NCBI GenBank assembly: GCA_012934845.2
Contig: WNNJ02002785.1
Location: forward strand, 124,001-188,000
Direction of reading: 5' to 3'
DNA: 64,000 nt
DNA from: Pomphorhynchus laevis
Taxonomy: Eukaryota; Acanthocephala; Palaeacanthocephala; Echinorhynchida; Pomphorhynchidae
Position 1 is the first letter of the stretch; every line of letters starts with the position of its first letter. This document shows positions 35,751-47,195 of the stretch, piece after piece. The notes below the pieces were generated by a model, which worked only from the letters and a program-made list of their open reading frames with translations, was not told the DNA's origin and searched no databases. The translations under genes and the position numbers were made by a program.

Positions 35751-36635
35751 TCAACTTTTATCAGCCGAAATACGTCATTAGCATGTATTTGGCACTGTTG
35801 TCATGTTGAGCCTTGTAATAAGGGTCGAAACATGATAAAATAGCAGTTTCTCCTGATTACCTCTAATCCTTATCCTGATACATAGTATGTTATTTATTAT
35901 TCAATTCCTAAAAATTGACTTTTATTTTAAATTTTAATGTGATATAAATATAAATTTTATAAAATCCTATATAACAATTATTTATTATTTTTAATTATTT
36001 ATTATTATTTATCTTCAGTTGACTGATTTGAATAAAGCTATTTATTCTACAAACCATTCAACCATAGAGTTTGACAATCTTATTAGGCGAATAATAAATA
36101 ATATACCTTGTTTATATACTTATTAACAAAGAATATTATTCTTCTAATAATATCGTAATAATATAGTAATAATATATAATAATATATTTTTTAATTATAT
36201 TATAATTAATATAATTTGTAACCAAGATACTTGATAAAAAAATTTCATCAGAGAAAATACGTCATTAGCATGCATTTGAGTTCGTTGCTATGTTGGGGTC
36301 GAGTAATAGTTGCCGGAACCTGATAACACAGCAGTTAGAAATCCTGATGATTTCTAATCCTTATTCTTATTCAATTCATAAAAAGTGACGTTTTTTGGAT
36401 GGACAATAAACAATATGCTTTGTATTAGAATAAGATACAATATAAAATCAAATTTTATCAGAGGAATACATCATTAGCATGTATTTGGCCCCGCTGCTAT
36501 GTTGGGTAGAGGAGTTAAGGGCCGAAACCTGATAGCATAGCAGTTCCTCCTGATGACCTCTAATCCTTATTCTGATACAACGTCTGTTATTTATTAGTCA
36601 ATTCATAAAAATTAACTTTTATTTTAAATTTCCAT
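35750..36635 (+). repeat. Three tandem PLE 3' cassettes
   Basis: Cassettes at about 35756-35940, 36060-36397 and 36398-36633 carry the blocks ATCAG(AGG)AAATACGTC, AGCATGTATTTGG, GCTATGTTGGG, GGCCGAAACCTGATA, CATAGCAG and CTGATGACCTCTAATCC. In the best copy, 36398-36633, the two ends form an inverted repeat: TGTATTAGAATAAG near 36421 faces CTTATTCTGATACA near 36565. Also GGCCC (36487-36491) can pair with GGGCC (36519-36523) while CTGCTATG (36494-36501) pairs with CATAGCAG (36536-36543), a pseudoknot. They match the 3' ends of the PLE copies at 19505-21694 and 52364-52878, so these are solo ends of that family. Confidence 0.75.
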
Positions 36636-36827
36636 TTTATTTTTAACTTGATATGAATTATATATAATCTTATATGATAATTATTTATTATTTATTATTA
36701 TTTTATTATATTATTATTATTTTTTATTTATAAATAACTTAATATACTGGACTCATGTATATTAAATTACATCTGAATTGCAGAAATAGATTTTTAAGTT
36801 AAAAAATTTATTTATTTTTAATTCCTA

Positions 36828-36994
36828 AGTGAGTACATTGTCAATTATACATGGATTAATAAAATCTATCATGCCCACTTCTTCAAATTTTCCATTTATG
36901 TTGTTGAGTTCGGTCTTATCATTGCCGCTGGACACAGTAAGGATCGTCTCACCATAAAGATACATGATTGTTACGTTTGCATTTTGTTCTATTT
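36828..36994 (-). CDS. Possible terminal coding exon of an unknown gene, antisense in PGRMC intron 2
   Basis: On the minus strand an acceptor-like TTTACAAATAG (ending near 36995) is followed by an open frame with balanced codons: NANVTIMYLYGETILTVSSG, then NDKTELNNINGKFEEVGMID, then FINPCIIDNVLT and TAG near 36828. A poly(A) signal AATAAA follows within about 20 bases. The alternation of hydrophobic and polar residues suggests beta strands. I do not recognise the protein and found no convincing upstream exon. It could be a nested gene's last exon, a pseudogene piece, or chance. Confidence 0.4.
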
Positions 36995-37344
36995 GTAAAT
37001 AGCAAATCTATATAATATGATCGATGATATAATAACGGTAAATTAATAAATATATTAACGATAAATGAATAGTTAGCAATCACTACTGATCTTTTACATA
37101 AATTGATAATAATCAATTTATTAATTTTAAATTGTTTTGATAAATTATTTTGCCTTTGTTATAAATGAAAATTAACATAATTCCATTTATTCTATTTCTG
37201 ATGATCAAATGATCGAAAGGTGTTAATTTAGTCAGCGTTATTCAAGAATTCACATGTTTTTTACCAGCTAGCAAAATATAAAACTAAAACAGTCTAAATC
37301 ATTTATGTAAAAAGTTAATTTAAAAATTGGATCAACAGCAATTA

Positions 37345-39385
37345 TTTTTATTTTTGAGATATTAATTTATAAATTAAATAAAATTAAAAGTTATTAAAAA
37401 GTCAATAACTATAAACATCGTGTTGTTTCGATACATTTCATTTCGATACATTTCGCTGATTATAAATATGTTCTGTTATCTTTAAAATCGTAAGAAAATA
37501 AATGCATCCTGAAAGTAAAGTTATTAACAATAACTTTACTCTGATAAATGACAAAATAGTTCACAAATTGATGTCGTCTTTCTGTAAAATAAAATTGTTT
37601 ATTTATTTTTATTTTTATGATATTAATTTATAAATTAAATAAAATTAAAAGTTATTAAAAAGTCATTAACTATAAACATCGTGTTGTTTCGATACATTTT
37701 ATTTCGATACATTTCGCTGATTATAAATATGTTCTGTTATCTTTAAAATCGTAAGAAAATAAATGCATCCTGAAAGTAAAGTTATTAACAATAACTTTAC
37801 TCTGATAAATGACAAAATAGTTCACAAATTGATGTCGTCTTTCTGTAAAATAAAATTGTTTATTTATTTTTATTTTTATGATATTAATTTATAAATTAAA
37901 TAAAATTAAAAGTTATTAAAAAGTCATTAACTATAAACATCGTGTTGTTTCGATACATTTCGCTGATTATAAATATGTTCTGTTATCTTTAAAATCGTAA
38001 GAAAATAAATGCATCCTGAAAGTAAAGTTATTAACAATAACTTTACTCTGATAAATGACAAAATAGTTCACAAATTGATGTCGTCTTTCTGTAAAATAAA
38101 ATTGTTTATTTATTTTTATTTTTATGATATTAATTTATAAATTAAATAAAATTAAAAGTTATTAAAAAGTCATTAACTATAAACATCGTGTTGTTTCGAT
38201 ACATTTCGCTGATTATAAATATGTTCTGTTATCTTTAAAATCGTAAGAAAATAAATGCATCCTGAAAGTAAAGTTATTAACAATAACTTTACTCTGATAA
38301 ATGACAAAATAGTTCACAAATTGATGTCGTCTTTCTGTAAAATAAAATTGTTTATTTATTTTTATTTTTATGATATTAATTTATAAATTAAATAAAATTA
38401 AAAGTTATTAAAAAGTCATTAACTATAAACATCGTGTTGTTTCGATACATTTTATTTCGATACATTTCGCTGATTATAAATATGTTCTGTTATCTTTAAA
38501 ATCGTAAGAAAATAAATGCATCCTGAAAGTAAAGTTATTAACAATAACTTTACTCTGATAAATGACAAAATAGTTCACAAATTGATGTCGTCTTTCTGTA
38601 AAATAAAATTGTTTATTTATTTTTATTTTTATGATATTAATTTATAAATTAAATAAAATTAAAAGTTATTAAAAAGTCATTAACTATAAACATCGTGTTG
38701 TTTCGATACATTTTATTTCGATACATTTCGCTGATTATAAATATGTTCTGTTATCTTTAAAATCGTAAGAAAATAAATGCATCCTGAAAGTAAAGTTATT
38801 AACAATAACTTTACTCTGATAAATGACAAAATAGTTCACAAATTGATGTCGTCTTTCTGTAAAATAAAATTGTTTATTTATTTTTATTTTTATGATATTA
38901 ATTTATAAATTAAATAAAATTAAAAGTTATTAAAAAGTCATTAACTATAAACATCGTGTTGTTTCGATACATTTCGCTGATTATAAATATGTTCTGTTAT
39001 CTTTAAAATCGTAAGAAAATAAATGCATCCTGAAAGTAAAGTTATTAACAATAACTTTACTCTGATAAATGACAAAATAGTTCACAAATTGATGTCATCT
39101 TTCTGTAAAATAAAATTGTTTATTTATTTTTATTTTTATGATATTAATTTATAAATTAAATAAAATTAAAAGTTATTAAAAAGTCATTAACTATAAACAT
39201 CGTGTTGTTTCGATACATTTTATTTCGATACATTTCGCTGATTATAAATATGTTCTGTTATCTTTAAAATCGTAAGAAAATAAATGCATCCTGAAAGTAA
39301 AGTTATTAACAATAACTTTACTCTGATAAATGACAAAATAGTTCACAAATTGATGTCATCTTTCTGTAAAATAAAATTGTTTACT
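37345..39385. repeat. Eight-copy tandem array, 246/261-bp unit
   Basis: The marker CATCGTGTTGTTTCGATACA recurs near 37417, 37677, 37938, 38184, 38430, 38691, 38952 and 39198. Spacing is 246 or 261 bp. The 15-bp difference is a duplicated CATTT(T/C)ATTTCGATA segment. The order of long and short units is L L S S L L S L. Units are nearly identical. The last two share a G-to-A change (GATGTCATC). Each unit contains a small palindrome, GTTATTAACAATAAC. No open frame spans units. Confidence 0.95.
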
Positions 39386-39777
39386 AATTTGTATTAAAAA
39401 AGAAATAACAATAAATTTTAATAAGTAATCAATTTAAATTGACTATCAGTGTTCAAACTAGTCTATGCTAATCCACGTTACCGATTTAGCTAAAATAACA
39501 TTATTACAGTTGACCAAAGGATAAACTACATTTGAAAATATTTATTTTTAAATTGACAGTTTGCAATTGCTGATAAAATGTCAATTAATATTACGGATTA
39601 GAGATAGTACCTTGTTTTGTCTAATGTTTTCAAACGACTGTTTATTTAAAAAATTTCAAACTTAAAATCACGAAACGTTTTCTGTAACATTATATATTCA
39701 ACCACGACATATTTTATGTTTGTCTAAATTTTATTTAAATAATTTTTGCTTTTACTTCACTGTGCTTATTTGTTTAG

Positions 39778-39863
39778 ATCGATATCCGAAGATAGGAATG
39801 CTTGTAAAAGATAAGCCGGATTTACGTGCTGAATATTCGTCAGACGAAAGTACTGCGGATTAG
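39778..39863 (+). CDS. PGRMC: PGRMC exon 3 (C-terminus)
   Basis: Acceptor TTATTTGTTTAG ends at 39777. In phase with exon 2 the exon gives DRYPKIGMLVKDKPDLRAEY then SSDESTAD and TAG at 39861-39863. This is the PGRMC tail K-Y-x-x-V-G-x-L...D-E-E: the Tyr that hydrogen-bonds haem is kept, while the preceding Lys is Arg. The acidic end resembles the CK2-type tail of PGRMC1. The complete spliced protein is 173 residues against about 195 in vertebrates. A poly(A) signal AATAAA lies at 39992-39997. Intron 2 would be 10249 bp (29529-39777), unusually long here and filled with mobile elements. Confidence 0.9.
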
Positions 39864-42003
39864 CGACGTTTTTTGACAAGGTTTTATCAAACATTTATCT
39901 TTCAAATTAAGCTTCAATATAGTGTAAAAACAAATACGCTGTAAAAATCTAAAACAACTCTGATCAGTTGCTTTGAATCAGAGTATAAAAGAATAAAAAT
40001 TATCGATTTGATTGTTTATGTACTTATAGAACAATTAAAATTCGAAAGTTAAACAAATAAATTTCATTTTGTTTTTCCTATTCTAATATACAATTCACAA
40101 ATGAGTTCGAAAACTTATATATATACGTTTCCTTTTTTATTAAGATTTTTGTTTAATTTTAATTTTTTAAGTGTATATTTCCTTGTTATAGTCAAATCGG
40201 AATATTATAGCCGTAGACTCTTCGGAACAAATTACAAAGTTCAATGACTGCCATCAGTAAACTTTCGCGGTAAAGATATTGAATTAGGATTCGAAGAGGT
40301 TGCTTTTTAATAAAAAAATATTTAGATCCGACTTTATCGGCATTTTGTAAGACACTTAAGCTTAAGTTAAGGTAAATAAATTAATATGCACGATTGCAAT
40401 TTAAATTCAAGGATTGCGACTTTATATAGTTAAGGGTTGAAAACTTATCACTCTATTTGTTCAACATATTGAACAAATGTGCATATTTGTTCAATATATA
40501 CATACAAATATATACATATATTTGTTTAACACGATATATGTAACTGTTGGCTATAATGTTAAGTTCATTTAATTTTTGTGTATTCTTTCTTATTGCTACG
40601 ACACAAATAACTAAGTCTGCATTTTACGTTTCCTTTTTTATTAAGATTTTTGCTTAATTTTAATTTCTTTTTATTTTATTGAACGTTATAGATAATCTGT
40701 GGTCGATCTGTGGTAGTATCTAATTGTATGATACAACTTTATATTTACCAAACATAATATCTCTGTATTCTATAAACGAATATTTTTTAAAGTACTAGGT
40801 TACATATATCGGAGTTTTCCTTTGGTTTCTTTTATTCAATTTGGTTCTTTTGTTTGGGCTTTTAGTAAATCTAAATGTATTTTGCTGTTCGTTAAGCTTT
40901 CGGCAATTTTTAGTTCTACATTCATTTTGTGCACTCATCCTTTAAAAATCGAATACCTGTTTAGAGTAGTTTAGTCTTTGTGCCTAAATAATGAAATTTG
41001 AAACGACCTCGATTGTCCTAAACGATCAACAGTCACGTTTTCAACTGTTGCGATTGAAACGTGTGATACAGTCAATGTTACTTTCATCAACAATAAGCAA
41101 ATTGAAAAAGGACGGATAATTCATTAATAGTTTAAACAACTAATTAACTGGTCAAAGGAGAGAGATAGAGTGAATAGAATTGTTATTGAAATCGAATTTA
41201 GTTAGCTATCTAAAATCCGGTTTCATTATAAATTATATTCACTCTCTTTTGATAAGTTTATAATTTTTGAGTGAACAGCAAATTTATATTTGTTTCACAG
41301 ATGAGTTAAATAAAATGTTGAAATCTATTAATCGAGTTATTATACATGATTTTTATGCAAGGTGATTGAAAAGTAATGACTCTATGAGAATATTGCAAGC
41401 AGACAAGTTTGCAATTCACAGATACAAATATAAATTACATAAAATCATTTGACTCGTAATAATACATTTTAACATGACAGTATTTGTCTCTTAATCAGTA
41501 AACTTATTTGCATTAAATTCAAACAGCATTTTCCTAATAAAGAAAAATATATATAGGAACAATCAGGTGTAATTAAAAGTAACCAAAATTATTTTATTTC
41601 GCTAGTGACTTTAGAAATTGGAAACAATTGTTTCTAATTTCTGAAGATGCTTTCTGAAGAAGTAGATTTTACACCTGGTTGTTCCTGGATATTTAAAATA
41701 CAAATCAGGATGGCTGAATGCGTTTTATCGTAAAAAATAACATTTTAGTATCAAATAACTTATGCATTTGATGAATGATTACAATATCTCTTCTTCTGGG
41801 TAGTAGAGCAGAAGTGTGTGAAATATATTAATGCTTTCGTAATTATGTTTTAAAATAAACGTCGAATATTAATAAAAACAAGTAACGAACTATGGAATAC
41901 ATTTTATAATTATTAAGCAACATTTATATTTTATATCACAATTCCTAACAAAATATGAAAACATTTTAATCTAAAAGCTGCTTTTTTTAAACTATTTTTA
42001 TAG
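39864..42003. other. Intergenic space between convergent PGRMC and TEP1-like genes
   Basis: Contains the PGRMC 3'UTR (AATAAA at 39992). At 41555-41705 lies an inverted repeat whose ends are AACAATCAGGTGTAA and its near complement (TTACACCTGGTTGTT) around TTTCTGAAGATGC, a decayed relative of the hammerhead-like family. A plus-strand 42-codon frame at 40991-41119 (MKFETTSIVLND...) is open but unsupported. Confidence 0.5.
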
Positions 42004-45000
42004 CTAATTACGCCGGTAGTTCAAACAGATCACTTCTCCATTCCTGCAAGTTACGATCACCTCATTTTCATTGTCAGGTACCTGATAAATGGCAAAAGGA
42101 ACGCTAGGTGTAAACCATTTACGATTCGTCAGTTTCTTCAGATTACAACATCTCCATAATTGGATGGTACAATCTGAGCTTCCAGACCAAATAAATTTAG
42201 ACCCACTACTAAATAGAATGCATGTAATGCTCTCTGAATGTGAATATTCACTTCTAGTCGTGCTTGTTAAAACTTGGTCTTTAATGCTTAAATTCATTTT
42301 GTAAATGTACCCGTTTAATGCACCTAAAATGATGCCGAATCTAGACTCATTTGAAGCACATGAAATGTCACTATCAATTAAACATATACATTGTTCGTTT
42401 AACATTCTAATACATTTTGTAAAGTTGGACGGATCAGTATTTTCACCTAACTGAATTAAACGAGAAGAGTCGAGCATTTCTTCTTCAGATAGCAATCGTT
42501 TGTGCCTATTAGGGTATTGAATGTAAGGACTACACGATGAAAGCTCAGCAAACTCAATGAATTGCTGACCTGGGCATAATGTGAACATAAAATTGCCATC
42601 TCTTGAAAGCATCATTTTAGAGCAGTAATTTTCTTTCGTTAATATGTGATCATTTTCAAGGTTGAATATTCTAATTTTCCATTTGGGTTTACTTTTCAGT
42701 GTAACGGCCGTTACAATAAACATACCACCCTTTGACTTCTCCATAATCAACTTCGGCGTTAGCAATGCTGCGATTTTGCCTATAGGCTTGAACTTTTTGA
42801 AGTCACTTGTGAAACGATATCGTAAGCCTTGGCTTGTTACCATATCCAATTCATTTTCACAGTCGTAAAATGCAAATACTGCATCATAGACGGGAGTAAT
42901 GACTTTAAAATCAAATTCCCATTTGAGTTTCCTTAATTTACGCCAAACGCTGACGTGACCGTGTGAAAATAGAATAACACAAACGGTCTTGTCATCAAAG
43001 TTGGAAATATTAATTGAAATCGGTGCCTCTCTAATGAACTGTGATGATTCAGGATTCATCTTGCCCGATGTTTTATCTAAAGACTCATTTATGTTGTCTC
43101 CGCAAAGTTCATAACTGATTAAGCTACCGTCGCGGGAGCAGGAGAGCAAGCGATTATTGCTAACATACACTGAAGTGACGACATCACTATGGAGCAGACT
43201 TCTTGGCAATATTGTTCTCATCGGTGGCAAGCTGTAGGCGATGCATTTTCCCTTTGCAATTGTATACAGCGTCTCGTTTATTTCGATACCGCTGATTGAA
43301 TCAAGCTGACCAGGATTGTAGGCAAATCCGTCAACAGCAACATCAGTAGTATCGATAGAACATTCCCAAATTATGATGTCGGGGTTAGACTTACCGTATT
43401 TTCTGCAGATTCCGCTTTTTAATATAAGTAGACGTCCGAATAAGGCCATGGGTGGATCGTTCGAAAGTTTAACACATTTTATGTGTAATAGTGTATTATC
43501 TTTAACCGACCACCATGATATATTAGCGTTATTTAGTGAGGAATGTATAGTAATAAATGATAACAAATTTGGTTTATCATCATATAATTCATCAACTATC
43601 GAAATTGCATCAATTGATTCCTCCAACTGTTCACTTAACATTAACGTGTGATTGTAATCTATCAAATTCCAGCGATAAAGGCATATATTTCCGTCGCTTG
43701 ATGAAGCTGCAAAATACATGTCACCTCGAATTGTAAAGTGACTTGCAGCTGTAAATGCTGTGATGTTTACTGGTGATTCAACAAAATTAAAATCTCTACC
43801 TTTAAGTAATGATGCGAATGAATATGGATCGTGCGGTTTCAATCGATAAATCCGTATATGAATTGAACAAACTGTTTTAAATAGAATCACGACTACTTTG
43901 CTGTTTCTAATTTTTCGAAAATAAACGCTTTGAATTTCACCAATTGATATAGTTTTCGGATGCAGTATAAAATAATTCTTCGTATGTTCCAAGTCTATTA
44001 TTACAGCAGCGTTACCAGGTCGATAAACAACACATACCATATTTTCATCCATACTCATATCGACAACGCCCACTGACTTGATTTTTTTGCGTTCATAGTT
44101 GCCAATATCACACTTTTCATATATGATATTATCAGGTTTGTAATTGGCGAATATGTGCAGCAAACCGTTATTCTGACTTAGAATAATACCAAACGTATTT
44201 GCTACAATTTTATTGACAGAACCATTTATCACCTGAAATGTTTGGTAATCGGATGTGGGCTCTTCAAACTTAAATAGCGCAACAGATCCATTGCGATAGC
44301 CAGTGCACACCGTACCATTACCGACATTGTAATGGCAACACGATATCCCACTGAGCAGCGGCGAAAGCTGTAGTGCATGTCCTTTATGTGGTACATGTAC
44401 TAAAGCAAGTGTTTGATTGCCTGTAATGGTCATCAATCTTTGTGATGATGTAGTCGATGTTGTTATACCACACAGGTGGGTTGTCCACTCTAAAAGGGTG
44501 TATTTCTGACGACATTCTCCGTTATTTGTGTCGAAGAGATAAACAATGTTTGACCAGGTTAGAACGGCAAGTATTAGACGGTCTTCGTGTGAATTATCAC
44601 GTATCATACACGAAATGGGCAACTTGTTCTCAACAAACCATTTATTAACTAATGACGGTGATTTAGAGTAGTTGTAAGTACATATTAATCCGTCTAAGCC
44701 AGATGTTGCAACAAGTTCGTTGTACGCGACTATATTAGTCAACTCTTGTTGATGGTGATTGAATGTTTTCAGCGGGACAGCATTGTTTTTGTAATCCCAT
44801 AGACAAAGTTTAGAGTTTAAACAACCAGAAGCTAGCATGCCTCCATCGATGCCAATAAAGGATAGACACTTGACAGATGCAGAGTGACCATTTATAAGAT
44901 CGCCGATACAGCTATTCCTTTTCTTAAGCGAAATTAGTCTAATAACACCGTCTGAGCAGCCGAGCGCAACTATATCGTCATCATGTATCTGCATTGTTTC

Positions 45001-46083
45001 TATTGGAAATTTATGATTAAGTATTGTGAATTTGCCTACTACTCCTTCATTTAGTAATTCCGTTCGCTCCTTCGACTTTAAGATCTCATCGAATTTAGTT
45101 GGATATTTTCGAAATAAATGCTGATTGTTTCTTAGCACGCTTCCCATCCTGTCAAGTAGGGACGATCTAATGTGGATAGCAGCTTCGTAATCAGAAAGCA
45201 ATTTATCAATTAAACCAAGAGAGCACATATCCGATAGATAATCACTTGAAGTTAGTAAATCATGCAGCTCAGATTGTCGATTAGCCGTTATCAAAAGTCC
45301 AGGAAGCTGCACCATTTCAAGAGAATAAACTGACCATGAGCAATTATAATTTTTGTTGTAATATATCAGCCATGCATGAAGAGCTCTGATAAAATTTACT
45401 CGTTTCATAAGCTCATTATCAACGCATGATCGCAGGCAACTAGCTATGCAACTATGGGCAATAGATATAGTGAAATTGGAACATGAATATCTAAGAATAC
45501 AAGTTAGGTCAAACAATATGCTACGGAAAATCAGGCGAAATTCTGCAGAAATGAACAAATTTTCTTCCAAGTTATTGTTCATTAATTCGTTGAAATTATT
45601 AGTTCCTTCATTTAACCCTTCCTTTGGAAGAATTTCATTCAAATGTAGCATTGAAAGTAATTCATCGTCCGTGTATTCATTCTGAGCCAAAAGAAAGGAT
45701 ATTGCCATGTTAACAATATTTAAACCGTTATTCATCATATACTTAAAGGAGATTTGATTAATAAATGTTTTTACAAGTAACATAAGCTGCTGGGGAATCT
45801 GTACGATAGACTGAGAAAGCAGACTTATTAAGTTATTACATTGTAACAGCGAGAGTTGATTGCATGCTATTTTAAGGAATAACGGTAAGAACGCGTCTTG
45901 TTTATTGATAAGCAAGCGCAGAGCACTGTTATCAGTGCTTTCAAATTTACTGGCTAAATTCATTGTAACAAGTTGACGTCTACTGTATGAATCGAGTTCA
46001 ACTAGCTCAACTTTCTTTAAGGATTCATCACCATATTTAGACAGAAAGCTACCGTCAAGTGTTGCATCCACGACAACTATATT
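42004..46083 (-). CDS. TEP1: TEP1 homologue, last exon: post-NACHT region and WD40 repeats
   Basis: TEP1 is the large scaffold protein shared by telomerase and vault ribonucleoprotein particles. This exon starts after AG at 46085-46084 and encodes 1359 residues to TAG at 42006-42004. It opens NIVVVDATLDGSFLSKYGDE, which continues the NACHT module in phase with the previous exon. A helical stretch follows (46000-45050: ELLRQLV-like, SCNFTISIAHSCIASCLR and so on). From about 45020 to the end lies a WD40 propeller region: HSASVKCLSFIGIDGGMLAS then SKLCLWDY; VATSGLDGLICTYNY; GSSDCTIQLWR near the end. The C-terminus VICLNYRRN resembles the last strand of human TEP1 (…VYFLNW.). The exon is fully open over 4 kb, so the gene is under selection. 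Most WD dipeptides are degenerate. Confidence 0.9.
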   Translation of the reverse strand, partial: NIVVVDATLDGSFLSKYGDESLKKVELVELDSYSRRQLVTMNLASKFESTDNSALRLLINKQDAFLPLFLKIACNQLSLLQCNNLISLLSQSIVQIPQQLMLLVKTFINQISFKYMMNNGLNIVNMAISFLLAQNEYTDDELLSMLHLNEILPKEGLNEGTNNFNELMNNNLEENLFISAEFRLIFRSILFDLTCILRYSCSNFTISIAHSCIASCLRSCVDNELMKRVNFIRALHAWLIYYNKNYNCSWSVYSLEMVQLPGLLITANRQSELHDLLTSSDYLSDMCSLGLIDKLLSDYEAAIHIRSSLLDRMGSVLRNNQHLFRKYPTKFDEILKSKERTELLNEGVVGKFTILNHKFPIETMQIHDDDIVALGCSDGVIRLISLKKRNSCIGDLINGHSASVKCLSFIGIDGGMLASGCLNSKLCLWDYKNNAVPLKTFNHHQQELTNIVAYNELVATSGLDGLICTYNYSKSPSLVNKWFVENKLPISCMIRDNSHEDRLILAVLTWSNIVYLFDTNNGECRQKYTLLEWTTHLCGITTSTTSSQRLMTITGNQTLALVHVPHKGHALQLSPLLSGISCCHYNVGNGTVCTGYRNGSVALFKFEEPTSDYQTFQVINGSVNKIVANTFGIILSQNNGLLHIFANYKPDNIIYEKCDIGNYERKKIKSVGVVDMSMDENMVCVVYRPGNAAVIIDLEHTKNYFILHPKTISIGEIQSVYFRKIRNSKVVVILFKTVCSIHIRIYRLKPHDPYSFASLLKGRDFNFVESPVNITAFTAASHFTIRGDMYFAASSSDGNICLYRWNLIDYNHTLMLSEQLEESIDAISIVDELYDDKPNLLSFITIHSSLNNANISWWSVKDNTLLHIKCVKLSNDPPMALFGRLLILKSGICRKYGKSNPDIIIWECSIDTTDVAVDGFAYNPGQLDSISGIEINETLYTIAKGKCIAYSLPPMRTILPRSLLHSDVVTSVYVSNNRLLSCSRDGSLISYELCGDNINESLDKTSGKMNPESSQFIREAPISINISNFDDKTVCVILFSHGHVSVWRKLRKLKWEFDFKVITPVYDAVFAFYDCENELDMVTSQGLRYRFTSDFKKFKPIGKIAALLTPKLIMEKSKGGMFIVTAVTLKSKPKWKIRIFNLENDHILTKENYCSKMMLSRDGNFMFTLCPGQQFIEFAELSSCSPYIQYPNRHKRLLSEEEMLDSSRLIQLGENTDPSNFTKCIRMLNEQCICLIDSDISCASNESRFGIILGALNGYIYKMNLSIKDQVLTSTTRSEYSHSESITCILFSSGSKFIWSGSSDCTIQLWRCCNLKKLTNRKWFTPSVPFAIYQVPDNENEVIVTCRNGEVICLNYRRN

Positions 46084-46132
46084 CTAAATGTAAGCGAATG
46101 TGAATTTAAATAAAATTCTAGCATTAACCTAC

Positions 46133-47195
46133 CGAACACGAACGTACTAATCCATAGAGAGCATTTGTGATATTATCGTCCATTGCAGAATCAATTGAAT
46201 CTATAAATATAAGAAAAGTCACGTTCATTTTATTGGCTTTATCGACTAGCGAGCTAATCTTATCCATTATTTCTACAGCACTCTGGGGGAACTGATTCCT
46301 TCTTTTTTCGACTGATTTGTTGTCCATGCTAGTTTTGAAAATATTTACATTCATTTCATTATAAATGTAGCTGAGAATAAAAGATTGGTATTGCATTGGA
46401 TACAGTTGCTGATATAGGTACGATTGAAGAATGTCGGTAAAAACGGAAACGACAACAAATTGCTGCAATTTGTTGCCACTTGAGCAATGCTCAATTAACC
46501 TGCATAGTAGAAATGTTTTACCAGATCCGCTAGTCCCAGATATAATTACTCTCTGTCCAGGCTGCTGATTTTGTAATGATAATGCTAAATCTTTCGCGAC
46601 CTCGTCATATCTACCGATACAAAATTTTTTATTTATGCTGGTAATTCGTTCCTCAAATTTCACTTTCAAAGGTTCATACATTGTCTCGTTCCATTTGAAT
46701 GGAGTGTGTTTTTCAACTGCCATCGCATTAATCGCAGTCCACACGTGATCGAAAACAGTCTGTGCAAATAAATCCAGTTTAGCAAATTGATCCAAACCTT
46801 GTGCATTGGTACCCACGTCCATACATGAATATTTATGAATAGGAAAATCATCCGACGTTTGAATAAATCGTTGTTCTAAATCGCTTGTGATGCTTTTAGC
46901 TAATGAAGAGTTTTGTGATTTATCAAATATGACAGGTTTTCCATCAGCAGTATACACCTCGTCTCTAATGTAGAAAAACGATTTGTCTCGCATCGAATTT
47001 GCACGTTCAAGTACTCCATATGATATTTCCATTTCAGTTACCGGAATTTCCCCACAACTGTGGGACTTTATGAGCTGGAATCTGGGTTTCGTCAAAAGGT
47101 TATCATTTGGTAGCGACACTTTAATAGATTTACGTCCTATAATAGCAATAAAAATATCAGATCTCCGTGCTTCATCCAGACAAACTTCTAAATAC
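46133..47195 (-). CDS. TEP1: TEP1 homologue: end of DUF4062 and NACHT NTPase exon
   Basis: The exon begins by completing an Arg codon: R-YLEVCLDEARRSDIFIAII then GRKSIKV, the second half of DUF4062, aligned with [20 protein letters not shown] of TEP1. After SCGEIPVTEMEISYGVLERA a linker leads to the NACHT ATPase: RVIISGTSGSGKTFLLCRLI, with the P-loop GTSGSGKT at 46537-46514, and a Walker B strand VTFLIFIDSIDSAMDD at about 46218-46175. NACHT modules bind and hydrolyse NTP and drive oligomerisation. The exon ends LYGLVRSCS in phase 0 before GTAGGT. The following intron is only 49 bp (46084-46132). Confidence 0.93.

Noticed and set aside
36455-36580. A complete canonical hammerhead within one PLE 3' cassette
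   Set aside because: CTGATGA lies 3' of both GAAA boxes and the stem next to it pairs through the G of GAAA (AGAGG with CCTCT), so the canonical core cannot be formed inside a single cassette.
40192-40257. Possible extra plus-strand terminal exon (SNRNIIAVDSSEQITKFNDC) after TTGTTATAG
   Set aside because: Open for only 22 codons, no homology recognised, and it lies downstream of the PGRMC stop and poly(A) signal.
42089-45685. Several plus-strand frames opposite the TEP1 last exon
   Set aside because: Antisense shadows of a 4 kb selected reading frame; no motifs or splice sites of their own.
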